Shown: positions 33,952 to 42,642 of the stretch, in pieces
Layout of the letters: the number at the start of each line of letters is the position of its first letter
Position numbering within the stretch: the stretch's first letter is position 1
Assembly (NCBI GenBank): GCA_019637265.1
Contig: JAHBVY010000006.1
Span: forward strand, 62,001 to 126,000
Reading direction: 5' to 3'
Source of the DNA: Polyangiaceae bacterium
GTDB taxonomy: Bacteria; Myxococcota_A; Polyangia; Polyangiales; Polyangiaceae
Length of the DNA stretch: 64,000 bases
The notes under the pieces: model-generated
The model's input: the letters and a program-made list of their open reading frames with translations, nothing else
The model's database searches: none
Told to the model about the DNA's origin: nothing
Program-made: the position numbers and the translations under genes

Positions 33952-36900
33952 CACGCGGCCTCCTTCTGGTTCACGTCGCCGTTTGCGCGTCGTCGTCGTC
34001 TGAGCCCCAAGAGGCCGAGCGCTGCGAGCAATAGCCAGGCGCCCTCACGAGTGTGCGTGGGGCTCACCGCGCAGCCGCCGCCGCCCGTGGGGAGGCCGTA
34101 GACACCCGGATCACCTGCGGCTCCCGAGGTGCCGCCGCTGCCGCCGAACCCAGCGCTGCCGCCGACCCCGCCGCTGCCAGCTGCACCTGCGGCCCCGGCA
34201 TTGCCGCCTGAAGCAGCATTGCCGCCTGAGCCGCCCGAGCCGCTCGAGCCCGAGCTACCACCGGAGCCGCTGGTGCCGCCGGTGCCCTGCATCACGCACA
34301 GCCCGTTCATGCACACCTGGCCCTCGGGGCAGTCGATGTCAGCGCACCCGAGCGGGAAGCAGAAGCCGGAGCGGCACTCGAAGCCGCCGGGGCACTTGAA
34401 CTCGCCGGAGGCACATGGGCCGACGCACTGACCTTCGATGCACTGGGTCACGCCCGGGCAAGGCGCGTCGTTGTCCGCGACGCCATCGCAGTCGTCGTCC
34501 AGGCCATTGCAGATCTCCGCTTGCGGCTTGATGGCGCCGGTGCACACGGGGTTGCCGTTGACGCAGGTGAGGCGCCCGGGCTGACACGGGGCTTGGTCAT
34601 TGGGAGCGACCAATGGCTCACACTCGCCGCCGATGTTCGGGTCGTTCAAGGAGACGTCCGGCTCCTCGTCGATGCTGCGATCGCAGTCATCATCCCTGCC
34701 GTTGCAGATCTCCGGCTGGGGTACGCAACCATCACAGGTGAGCCCCTCGTCCACCAGGCCATCGCAGTCATCGTCGAGGCCGTTGCACACCTCCTCCGTG
34801 GGCGTGGCGCCGGGGTTCGTGATGACGCACTCCGTGCCGCTGCCGTCCGCGGTGCACAGGTAGACGCCGGTGCCGCGGCAGAGCCCGACCCCGCCGTCGT
34901 CACACACGAGGCCCTTGTTGGGGAAATCCTCGTCGACGAGCCCGTCGCAGTCGTCGTCCAGATCGTTACACGACTCGAAGCGCTGACTCGAGGCGATGAT
35001 GGTGGCGATCGCGTTGGCGAGGCCATCCTCGTCGTTCGCGAAGAACGCGGCGTCCGGCTGACCCGTGAAGTCGCCGGCGTTCGTGCCGCCCGCGGTGGCG
35101 ATGGCGTTGAGCTGCGCGCGCTCCGTCGGCGAGACGCTGAAGCCGATGACGTAGGTCTTCACCTCGTGGCCCGGGATCGCGCTGCGGAGCGCGGCGGCCG
35201 CGGCCTCCGGATCGCCCTGGCAGCTCTCGGCGCCATCCGTGAGCAGGATGGTGGCGTAGGTGCGGCAGTCCTTGGCGCTGTCGCAGGTGACCACCGGGGT
35301 GAGGAAGTCCTGCGTCGCGGCGAGCGCGCCGGCGAGCGGGGTGGGGCCCGTGGCCCGGAGCTCACAGTCCCCACCCTGACAATGTCGGCCAGGTACGATA
35401 TCCGGGCGGAAATCGGACTCGGCGCCGTCGAGCCACCGGAGGTAGTCGTTCAGCGGGGTGTCGAAGCCGACCAGGTACTGCGCGCCGCGGCTCGGCGGGC
35501 CGCAGGAGCCGGCGTAGTTGATGCACGCGGCGGAGGGGGTGGCCCAGCCGATGTTGATGTCCGTGGTGCGGCCCGGGTTGGGGAAGGTGTAGCCGGCGGT
35601 GGGGTACAGCGCGCCGAGCACGCAGCGGTTGTCCGGGTAGTGGCTGGGGTACGCCGGGCCGACGTTGTCCGTCGGGTCGTCATAGGAGCAGCAGCTCATG
35701 GCGCACTCGAAGTTGGAGGCCGTTTGGCAGCTGCGGTTGACCCCGACGTCCTGGTAGTAGCGCGCGAGCGCGTAGTCGCTCTCCGGGAAGGCCGCGAGCA
35801 CCTTCGCCACCGCGCGCTTGGCGATGTAGAGCCGCGAGTCTTGCCCAGGGCCGCCTGGCGCGTTGGTATTCACACCTGGAAAATCGGCGGAGCCGTCCCC
35901 GAAGGTGGGGTTGCCGTTGATGTCGAGCAGCATCGACCCAGAGGAGTCGAGGATCAGCGCGAAGCGCGGCCGTGCGTCGCTGGCGGTGACGGTGCAGGTG
36001 GCGGGGTCCGCCGGGCAGGATTGGGGCTGACCGCCGACGCAGCTCGGCAGCAGGGTGCCGCCGCAGTTCAGCTGCGGCAGGCCGTCGTCCACCAGCCCGT
36101 TGAAGTCGTTGTCCTTCCCGTCGCAGATCTCGCCGACGTAGGCGCTGTCGAGCTGGAGCTCGCCGGCGCCGCCGCCCGCCTCGCCCGCGCAGATGGGGCA
36201 GATGCCGCCGTGGCCGCCGCGGACGTCGAAGATGGCGTGCGGGTGGATCGCCGCGGTGCGGCTCTGCACGTTGATGATGCCGCCGCCGCCGCCGCCGGCG
36301 CAGTCGTCGCAGGTACCTGAGTTCTGGGTGTCCAGGCACTCTCCCTCGTTGTCGGCGACGTCGTAGGGCGTGCACTGACCCGCGGCGTTGGCGCACACAT
36401 TGTTGAGCGCCCCGCCGAGGTTTCGGCAGGTTTGGCCTGGGAAGCTGCAGTCGGCGTTGGTGGAGCAGGGCGTGCAGTTGCACGGCCCGCACAGGTTGTA
36501 GCTGGCGCCGCTCGCGGGGTCCGTGTGGGTGGTGCAGGTCTGACCCGACTCACAGATGTCTTGCGTCCCGGGGTTCGAGCAAGGCAGGCACTTGGGCTGG
36601 GAGTCGCCGCCGCGCCCGCCGCGCGCGCTGACCCGCGCCGAGGGCGCGACGTTGACGGTGTCGCCGATCAACAGCACCACGCCGCCGGCGCCGGCGCCGG
36701 CCGAGTCATTGCCGCTCGAGCAGCCGCGCTGACCATCCGCGGTGACGCGCCCGGCGATGTCGAGCAGGCCCGCCTCACCCGGCGTGGCGGCGAACAGCAC
36801 GATGCGCCCGCCGCCGCTGCCCGCGCGCGGCGAGCTATCGAAGCCATCCAAGCAGCCCTTGTCGCCGCCCGCTGCGCCGAACTCGATGTCCAAGATGTGG

Positions 36901-37592
36901 TGGTAGAACGCCTGACCCGCGACGTCCGGGAGGCCGTTGCCCGCGCCGGTCGTCATGTTCTGAGGCGTCGGGTCGAAGCCGCGACAGGTGGCGAAGCCAG
37001 GCTCGCTGGTGCTCACGCAGGCGTTGCCCGCGGCGTTCAGCTCACCGCAGGCCTCCTCGAACTCCTGCGGGAACTCGCAGGCCGTGGCGGACCCGAACAC
37101 GAAGCAGTCCTTGGTGCCGCGCCCGCCGCGCCCGAAGTGCCCGCCGCCGCCGCCGGAGTCGAGGACGGCGCAGCCACCGCGCCCGCCCGCCAGGGGAGCG
37201 CCGGCCGGGCCATCGCCGTTACCGCACAGCACGTCCTGATAGCCAGAGCCCTTCGCGATGATGCGTGAGCGCGCATCTACCCGTATGGAAAAAGCGTTGG
37301 TCGGGTCGCGCCCGGTGGCGCGCAGCACCAGGTTGCCGGTGTTCTCGCGGTCCGTGCCGTTGAACGGGATCACGTTCAGCGCGCCGCCGTTACGGATGTC
37401 GATGTAGTCGAACTCGTGGTTCCCGCCGTAGCGGCAGGCGCGCCCGCCGGGCTCGACGGTGCCGCCGGGGCAGCTGGTGTTGGCGGGGGTCGCGCCGTCG
37501 ATGATGAGCGGCGCGGCGAACGCCTCGGCGCTCGACCACCAAGCCACGAGGAAGGCGCCGAGCAGCGGGAGGGAAGCGATGGGACGGATCAT
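33951..37592 (-). CDS. Large surface protein: VWA domain, MopE motifs, MYXO-CTERM tail
   Basis: A 1,213-residue exported protein. The signal peptide ends near SAEAFA. The N-terminal 430 residues are Gly/Cys-rich with GGGGGHFGRGGRG-type runs. A von Willebrand A domain starts at ALILDSSGSM (MIDAS) and includes LLTDGAESCQ. About five MopE motifs lie before and after it (for example CNDLDDDCDGLVDE and CNGLDDDCDGVAD). A Ser/Gly linker ends in GGGCAVSP, a hydrophobic helix and LRRRRR, the MYXO-CTERM pattern for surface sorting. It forms an operon with the following lipoprotein. Confidence 0.88.
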   Translation of the reverse strand: MIRPIASLPLLGAFLVAWWSSAEAFAAPLIIDGATPANTSCPGGTVEPGGRACRYGGNHEFDYIDIRNGGALNVIPFNGTDRENTGNLVLRATGRDPTNAFSIRVDARSRIIAKGSGYQDVLCGNGDGPAGAPLAGGRGGCAVLDSGGGGGHFGRGGRGTKDCFVFGSATACEFPQEFEEACGELNAAGNACVSTSEPGFATCRGFDPTPQNMTTGAGNGLPDVAGQAFYHHILDIEFGAAGGDKGCLDGFDSSPRAGSGGGRIVLFAATPGEAGLLDIAGRVTADGQRGCSSGNDSAGAGAGGVVLLIGDTVNVAPSARVSARGGRGGDSQPKCLPCSNPGTQDICESGQTCTTHTDPASGASYNLCGPCNCTPCSTNADCSFPGQTCRNLGGALNNVCANAAGQCTPYDVADNEGECLDTQNSGTCDDCAGGGGGGIINVQSRTAAIHPHAIFDVRGGHGGICPICAGEAGGGAGELQLDSAYVGEICDGKDNDFNGLVDDGLPQLNCGGTLLPSCVGGQPQSCPADPATCTVTASDARPRFALILDSSGSMLLDINGNPTFGDGSADFPGVNTNAPGGPGQDSRLYIAKRAVAKVLAAFPESDYALARYYQDVGVNRSCQTASNFECAMSCCSYDDPTDNVGPAYPSHYPDNRCVLGALYPTAGYTFPNPGRTTDINIGWATPSAACINYAGSCGPPSRGAQYLVGFDTPLNDYLRWLDGAESDFRPDIVPGRHCQGGDCELRATGPTPLAGALAATQDFLTPVVTCDSAKDCRTYATILLTDGAESCQGDPEAAAAALRSAIPGHEVKTYVIGFSVSPTERAQLNAIATAGGTNAGDFTGQPDAAFFANDEDGLANAIATIIASSQRFESCNDLDDDCDGLVDEDFPNKGLVCDDGGVGLCRGTGVYLCTADGSGTECVITNPGATPTEEVCNGLDDDCDGLVDEGLTCDGCVPQPEICNGRDDDCDRSIDEEPDVSLNDPNIGGECEPLVAPNDQAPCQPGRLTCVNGNPVCTGAIKPQAEICNGLDDDCDGVADNDAPCPGVTQCIEGQCVGPCASGEFKCPGGFECRSGFCFPLGCADIDCPEGQVCMNGLCVMQGTGGTSGSGGSSGSSGSGGSGGNAASGGNAGAAGAAGSGGVGGSAGFGGSGGTSGAAGDPGVYGLPTGGGGCAVSPTHTREGAWLLLAALGLLGLRRRRRANGDVNQKEAA

Positions 37593-37692
37593 GGAGTGAC
37601 TCCGGGGCGAGGGGGCGGCTCGCCTGACCCGCTAGGCTACGCAGGGACGCGCGGCGCGTCTACACAGTACCTCGGAGCCCGCGCTTCGGTCG

Positions 37693-38877
37693 TCAGTTGG
37701 CCGGGAGCCAAGCGTATCGCGCGCTCCCGTCGTCGCTCTCCGCCTCCAGCAGGTCCCCACCCCCGAAGCAAAACCGTAAGGCAGCCTGTTTGGCTCCCCT
37801 CACCGAGCGCTCTCCAGAGCGCTGCGCCTCGACGCCCCACCAGCGCTGCGTGGCGCACCAGCCGGCCGGCGCCTGGGCCGCTGGCTCGGCTGCCGCGGGC
37901 CTGGCCGCCGGCTGGGGCAGCGCTGGCTCGGCGAGGATGGCCTCGACCTCGAGTGACTGGAACCAGCCGGGGGCCGGCGGTGTGATTTCTATATTGAAAA
38001 TGGTGGGCAGCGCCGGCAGCACCAGCTCATGCTCCTTCACCATCGCGGGCTCGCCCGGATTGGGCAGCGCCGCGAGTCGGAACAGGCCACGCGCGTCGGC
38101 GCCCCAGGCGCCTTGCAGCGGGCTCTCCGGGACCTGGAGGTCACACTCGATCAGGCTGAGCACGGAGCCGATGCGCCGCTCCACGAAGGTCACGGAGCAG
38201 GTCACGCGCGTCGGCGTGCCGGGTTTTTGGGGGTTTGGCGTGTCACTGCTCGGCTCTGCTGCTGCGGGCGTTGCTGGCGCCACGTCAGACGCCGCGCTGT
38301 CATCGGCCGTGCCCACCCTCGCACCGGGCAGTTCACCTGATGGATCCGCGCCAGGGGCACCAGGCAGTGTCGCTGCCTTGTCTCGAGGAGCGCCGCTGGG
38401 CTGCGCCTCCGGCGTGTCCTTCCGGGGCGCCGAGCTACCCTCGACGCGGTCCACACCGGGCTCACTGGGTTCATTGGCGCGCGCGGGCTCATCGTGCTCG
38501 GCCGCTTGGTCGCCCGCCGGCTCACCGCTCGCTTGGTCGCCGGCTTCTCCGTCGCCGGTCAGCTCGTCGCTGCGCGCCGCCTCGTCGTCGGCTCCTGTCG
38601 CTGGGTCCGCGCGGACCACCTCGAAGTGCCAGGTGTGCCCCTCCTCGAACAGCTTGGCGTAGGGGGCCGGCGCCGTGAGCCAATGCCAGGTCGTGAGAGC
38701 AGCGGACGTTTCGCTGGGGCTCGGTGCCAGAGGGACAGCGGGGCGGGTGCAGCCGCCAGCCAGCAGCGCGGTGAGGCCGAGCAGGCACTGGCGGCCCCTG
38801 CAGACGAGCGTGGGCGCTCCGAGCGCAGGTGCTCGCTGGCTCGGGCGCCGCTTGGCTCGTCGCAGGCTGTGGGTCAC
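37693..38877 (-). CDS. Lipoprotein of unknown function with low-complexity insert
   Basis: A 394-residue protein. A basic N-terminus and hydrophobic stretch end in LLAGGC. Residues about 95-215 are acidic/Pro/Ala-rich low complexity and include TPNPQKPGTP, encoded by a dispersed-repeat copy at 38221-38240. The C-terminal half (RVTCSVTFVERRIGSVLSLIEC, PALPTIFNIEI) looks like an ordered domain I do not recognise, with paired Cys residues. It is monocistronic. Confidence 0.65.
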   Translation of the reverse strand: MTHSLRRAKRRPSQRAPALGAPTLVCRGRQCLLGLTALLAGGCTRPAVPLAPSPSETSAALTTWHWLTAPAPYAKLFEEGHTWHFEVVRADPATGADDEAARSDELTGDGEAGDQASGEPAGDQAAEHDEPARANEPSEPGVDRVEGSSAPRKDTPEAQPSGAPRDKAATLPGAPGADPSGELPGARVGTADDSAASDVAPATPAAAEPSSDTPNPQKPGTPTRVTCSVTFVERRIGSVLSLIECDLQVPESPLQGAWGADARGLFRLAALPNPGEPAMVKEHELVLPALPTIFNIEITPPAPGWFQSLEVEAILAEPALPQPAARPAAAEPAAQAPAGWCATQRWWGVEAQRSGERSVRGAKQAALRFCFGGGDLLEAESDDGSARYAWLPAN

Positions 38878-38975
38878 GCCGCGAGGCTAGCGCACTCCAC
38901 GGGGTGCGACACGCCTGCAGCGGCCGGGCGTTGAGTGGTTCTGTCCGGCGCCGTGGCCGGCTATAGTCCTCCGTC

Positions 38976-40616
38976 GTGACGACGACGCGGCGAGGGTTCT
39001 TGGGGTGGGCTTCCGGGGTGGCTTGCGCCAGCGTGCTGGGGGGGTCGCAGCTGGGCTGCGCGAGCGGGGGCTCACCGCGCTGGCTCCGGCCTGGCTCGCG
39101 CTGGCAAGACGCCTCCAAGAGCAACCCGGGCGCGCTCCCCCGCTACCGCGCGGAGCCGCGGAGCCTCCAGGACCTGCGTGAGATCGTGAAGGCGGCGGAG
39201 GCGGAGGCGCTCACCGTGCGCATGACCGGCTCAGGGCACTCCTACTCCGACGTGGCCTTCAGCTCCGGTTACCTGATGAGCCCGGTGGGGCTGACGCGCC
39301 GCCTGCCGGTGCCGCGGGAGCAGCTGAAGGCCGCCGCCCGCGACGCGAAGCTTTACCGTACGGAATCAGGAGCCACCATCCGTCAGCTGAACGCCGATCT
39401 CGACTGCGAGGGGCTCGCGTTTCAGAACCTCGGCGGGTACGACGCGCAGACGCTCGCCGGCGCTGCGATGACGGGGACCCACGGCTCGGGGCTGAAGTAC
39501 GGCCCCATCCCGTCGCAGATCGTGTCGCTCCAAGTGGTGGTCGCGGGGGGCGAGGTGCTGCAGCTCGAGCCGAGCGAGGGCATCACCGACGCGGCGCGCT
39601 TCCCTGGCTTCGTGGAGTCGGACGGCCAGCGCGTCCCCGCGCGGCTGGTGCAGGATGATCGCGCCTTCAACGCCGCCTGCGTCAGCATGGGCGCGCTGGG
39701 CGTGGTGTACTCGGTGACGCTCGCGGTGACCGACGCGTTCTGGCTGAAGGAGGCGCCGCTCGTGACCACCTGGGGCGCGGTCAACGAGCCCGGTGGCTTC
39801 ATCGATCGACTGCTCCGCTCCGCGCCGCTCGTGGCCTCGGGCCCTGAGCCTGAATACTACGAGGTCTCCCTGAACCCCTACCCACCGCGGCGCGGTGCCG
39901 GCGCGGCCGAGCACCAGGTGCTGCTGCAGCAGCGCTACAAGCTCGAGCGGGAGCCGTGGCGCAGCACCTCCGATCGGAAGCGCGGGCGGCTCGGCGCCGA
40001 GCTCGATGGCCTCGGCACCGTGCTCTCGGGGCATGGCGCGGTGCTCGCCGAGTTGGTGAACCGCTTGCCGCACGAGGCCCCGGCGGTGATCACCGAGTCG
40101 ATCAACAGCCGCGCTGACCGGAGCTACATCGCGAAGAGCTACGAGGTCTTCAACATCGGGCCGGTGAACCACATGCGGGTGTTCGGCGTGGAGCTCTCGT
40201 TTCATCTACGGGACACCCGCCGCGTCGCGGAGCGGTTCTTCCAGCTCGCTGCGGAGCACGCCGATCAGGGGATGGTGCACACCACGCCGTGTACCCTGCG
40301 CTTCGTGAAGCGCTCGCCAGCGAACCTCGCCATGATGCATGGCAGGGACACCTGCACTTTGGAGATCGGCTCGGTCCTCGGCGTGAGCCGCGCGCGAGAG
40401 ATGCTGCTCCGCTACGAGCAGGTGTTCATGCGTGAGCTCGGCGCGCGGCCTCACTGGGGCCTGGACATGAAGGCCCTGCGCGGCGTGTCCCAGCTGAAGG
40501 CGCTGTGGGGTGACGCGAACGTGGACGACTGGCTCGCGGTGTACCGGGAGCTGAACCGGAGCGGGGTGTTCGACGGCCCGCTGACCGACCGCCTCGGGAT
40601 CTCGATTCGGAGCTAA
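38976..40616 (+). CDS. Tat-exported FAD-linked sugar-1,4-lactone oxidase-family protein
   Basis: A 546-residue oxidoreductase. The Tat signal is TTTRRGFLGWASG; LGCASG follows. The FAD PCMH domain has VRMTGSGHSYSDVAFSSGYL and LAGAAMTGTHGSGLKYG. The C-terminal half resembles D-arabinono-1,4-lactone/L-gulonolactone oxidases (HWGLDMKAL near the end). It likely oxidises a sugar lactone or alditol in the periplasm; the exact substrate is unknown. The start is GTG 38976. Confidence 0.85.
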   Translation: MTTTRRGFLGWASGVACASVLGGSQLGCASGGSPRWLRPGSRWQDASKSNPGALPRYRAEPRSLQDLREIVKAAEAEALTVRMTGSGHSYSDVAFSSGYLMSPVGLTRRLPVPREQLKAAARDAKLYRTESGATIRQLNADLDCEGLAFQNLGGYDAQTLAGAAMTGTHGSGLKYGPIPSQIVSLQVVVAGGEVLQLEPSEGITDAARFPGFVESDGQRVPARLVQDDRAFNAACVSMGALGVVYSVTLAVTDAFWLKEAPLVTTWGAVNEPGGFIDRLLRSAPLVASGPEPEYYEVSLNPYPPRRGAGAAEHQVLLQQRYKLEREPWRSTSDRKRGRLGAELDGLGTVLSGHGAVLAELVNRLPHEAPAVITESINSRADRSYIAKSYEVFNIGPVNHMRVFGVELSFHLRDTRRVAERFFQLAAEHADQGMVHTTPCTLRFVKRSPANLAMMHGRDTCTLEIGSVLGVSRAREMLLRYEQVFMRELGARPHWGLDMKALRGVSQLKALWGDANVDDWLAVYRELNRSGVFDGPLTDRLGISIRS

Positions 40617-40644
40617 CGTCGGCGCACCGGTGTAACCGGCCGTC

Positions 40645-40800
40645 CAGCACCAGACAGCTTACCAGTCCAATCGGAAGCCACTCAGCGCCGATCGGCGCGG
40701 AGCCACTCAGCACCAGACAGCTTACCAGTTCAATCGGGAGCCACTCAGCGCCGATCGGTACGGAGCTACTCAGCACCAGTCAGCTCACCAGTCTAATCCG
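40645..40800. repeat. 63-bp tandem repeat reaching into the astD 3' end
   Basis: Units beginning CAGCACCAGACAGCTTACCA start at 40645, 40708 and 40771. The third partly overlaps the last codons of astD. Each unit contains GCCGATCGG. The period is a multiple of three, so one minus frame stays open (PIGAEWLPI repeats), but no start/RBS supports a gene. It fills the gap between two convergent genes. Confidence 0.85.
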
Positions 40801-42254
40801 GGGCTGAGCGCGGGGCGGGTCGTGCCGCCGCGCAGGGTGGCCACGGGGTAGCTGCAGTAGAGGCTCGACCACAGCGCCGCGGGGCGGTGATTGCCGCTCT
40901 GCTTGACGCCGCCGAACGGCAGCCGGCTCGAGGCGCCGGGCGTCGGCGCGTTGTGGTTGATGCAGCCGTACTCGAGGTGGCCGCGAGCCCACTCGAAGCG
41001 GCTCGCGCTCGCGGTAAAAACGCTGGCGGAGAGCCCATAGGGGAGGGCGTTGGCGATCTCGATGCCGTGCTCGAGGTCATCGATGGGCATCAGGGTGAGA
41101 TCGGGGCCGAACAGCTCCTCCGTGAGGTAGGGCTGTGTGCTGTCGAACTGCTCCACGCGGTGGAGGGTGGCGGGCGCGTAGGCGGCGCCGCTCGGGGCCT
41201 CGCTCGACGCCACTTGCTCCACGCCGGCCGAGCGCGCCGCCGCGAGCTGCGTCTCCAGCGCGGCGCGCGCGCCCGCGGTAGCGAGCGGGCCCATGAACAC
41301 CTCGCTGAAGGGATCCCCCACGCGGATCCCTGGGAGCATCCGCGTGAGCCCCGCCTGCACCGCCTCGAGCAGCGGGCGCTCCACCAAGCAGAGGGCGGTG
41401 CCCGAGCAGCGCTGCCCGGTGGTGACGTAGGCGCCCCAGGCGACGTCGTGGAGCGCCTTGTCGAGGGGCGCGTCGGCGAGCACCAGCGCCGGGTTCTTCC
41501 CGCCCATCTCGAGCGCCAAGAGCTTGCCGGGTTGCTCGAGCGTCGCGCGCTGGATCGCGAGCCCGGCGCGGTAGCTGCCGGTGAACAGCACGCCCTGGAC
41601 GCCCGGGTGCGCCGCGAGCGCCGCGCCCACCTCGGCGCCGCCCTGCACCAGGTTGAACACCCCGGCAGGCAGCCCCGCCGCGTGCATCACCTCGGCGTAC
41701 AGCTCGCCCACGAACGGCGCCACCTCGCTCGGCTTGAGCACCACCGTATTGCCCATGAGCAGCGCCGGCACCACGTGGCCGTGCATCAGGTGCAGTGGGA
41801 AGTTGAACGGACCGAGCACCGCGAGCACGCCGTGCGGCGCTGGCGCGTAGCTCGAGCCGTCCTCGAGGGTCACCTCACGCACCAGCGCCAGGCCTTCTTC
41901 TACGCTGACCCCGACCTTGGCGATGGCGGCCTTCACCTCGGTGCGCGCCTCCCAGAGCGGCTTGCCCACCTCACGGGTGATCCGTCGTGCGAGCTCCTCG
42001 CCGCGCGCTTCGAGCTCCTTCGCCACGCGCTGGACGGCGGCGATACGCGTCGCGAGCTCGGTCTCACGCCATGCGCGTCGCGCGTCGCTCGCGGCGGTCA
42101 CCGCGCGCTCCACGTCGTGGAGGCTCACCTGAAGGCGCCCCACCGGCTCGCCGCTGTGGGGATCCAGGCTGACGAGCTCCGCGTCGAAGTCCGGCGGGCG
42201 CCGGAGCTCACCGCCAAGGTAGTTGCCGCGAGATGTCAGGGTTTGGCTGCGCAC
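40785..42254 (-). CDS. astD: Succinylglutamate-semialdehyde-dehydrogenase-like ALDH
   Basis: A 489-residue ALDH close in length and motifs to AstD of arginine catabolism: GNYLGGEL, GPFNFPLHLMHGHVVPALLM, LFTGSYRAG, catalytic Glu in LALEMGGKNP, catalytic Cys in TTGQRCSGTA and LPFGGVKQSGNHRP. The GTG at 42254 is preferred: a perfect AGGAGG lies 6 nt upstream, whereas ATG 42284 has none. Other ast genes are absent, so the assignment is by similarity only. Confidence 0.82.
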   Translation of the reverse strand: MRSQTLTSRGNYLGGELRRPPDFDAELVSLDPHSGEPVGRLQVSLHDVERAVTAASDARRAWRETELATRIAAVQRVAKELEARGEELARRITREVGKPLWEARTEVKAAIAKVGVSVEEGLALVREVTLEDGSSYAPAPHGVLAVLGPFNFPLHLMHGHVVPALLMGNTVVLKPSEVAPFVGELYAEVMHAAGLPAGVFNLVQGGAEVGAALAAHPGVQGVLFTGSYRAGLAIQRATLEQPGKLLALEMGGKNPALVLADAPLDKALHDVAWGAYVTTGQRCSGTALCLVERPLLEAVQAGLTRMLPGIRVGDPFSEVFMGPLATAGARAALETQLAAARSAGVEQVASSEAPSGAAYAPATLHRVEQFDSTQPYLTEELFGPDLTLMPIDDLEHGIEIANALPYGLSASVFTASASRFEWARGHLEYGCINHNAPTPGASSRLPFGGVKQSGNHRPAALWSSLYCSYPVATLRGGTTRPALSPGLDW

Positions 42255-42602
42255 GGAGGGCCTCCTGAGGGACGCGCGGTACATACCAGCTCCCGAGGAG
42301 CGCGCTCGGGGCCTCCCGCGCCGGAGCGCAGGCGGCGTAGGGGGGGCGAGAAGTGGGAGTCGAGCGGCGGGGACGGCGCACGCGAGTCGGCGTGTGGTGG
42401 TTTTCCAACCCCCCGATCCCGATCCTGCGGCAGCTTCAGGAAGTCACCGGGGCGGTGGATTGGGGGCGCCGACACGCCAGCACCACTTGGCTCGCCCAGC
42501 GTCTGAATGGAGACGGTGTCGGAGGTTCGGAGGAGCGTCTGCCTAGGTTGACCGAAGAGTCGTCCGATTGATCGTCATGTTGGCTGATGATTTGGGTTGT
42601 GC
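42255..42602. other. Divergent intergenic region, no gene seen
   Basis: About 350 nt between astD and the kinase gene. It holds the AGGAGG site of astD and a weak dispersed-repeat copy (TTTTCCAACCCCCCGATCCC, 42403-42422). The last 80 nt before the kinase are less GC-rich. Confidence 0.45.
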
Positions 42603-42631
42603 TTGGAATCCAGCGTCCGCCTGGCTACCGT
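42603..42631 (+). promoter_or_regulatory. Candidate sigma-70 promoter of the kinase gene
   Basis: TTGGAA, a 17-nt spacer, TACCGT, ending 11 nt before ATG 42643 in an AT-richer patch. The spacing is ideal and the hexamers are moderate matches. If used, the transcript would be nearly leaderless or translation would start at a later Met (42688). Confidence 0.35.
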
Positions 42632-42642
42632 ATCGTATTTGA

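Noticed and set aside
36500-36600. Possible tRNA-like GGTTCGAGC stretch
   Set aside because: It lies in the large surface protein gene and no cloverleaf can be drawn around it.
40426-40776. Minus-strand open frame with PIGAEWLPI repeats downstream of astD
   Set aside because: It is kept open only by the 63-bp repeat, overlaps the oxidase gene, and has no start, RBS or codon bias of its own.
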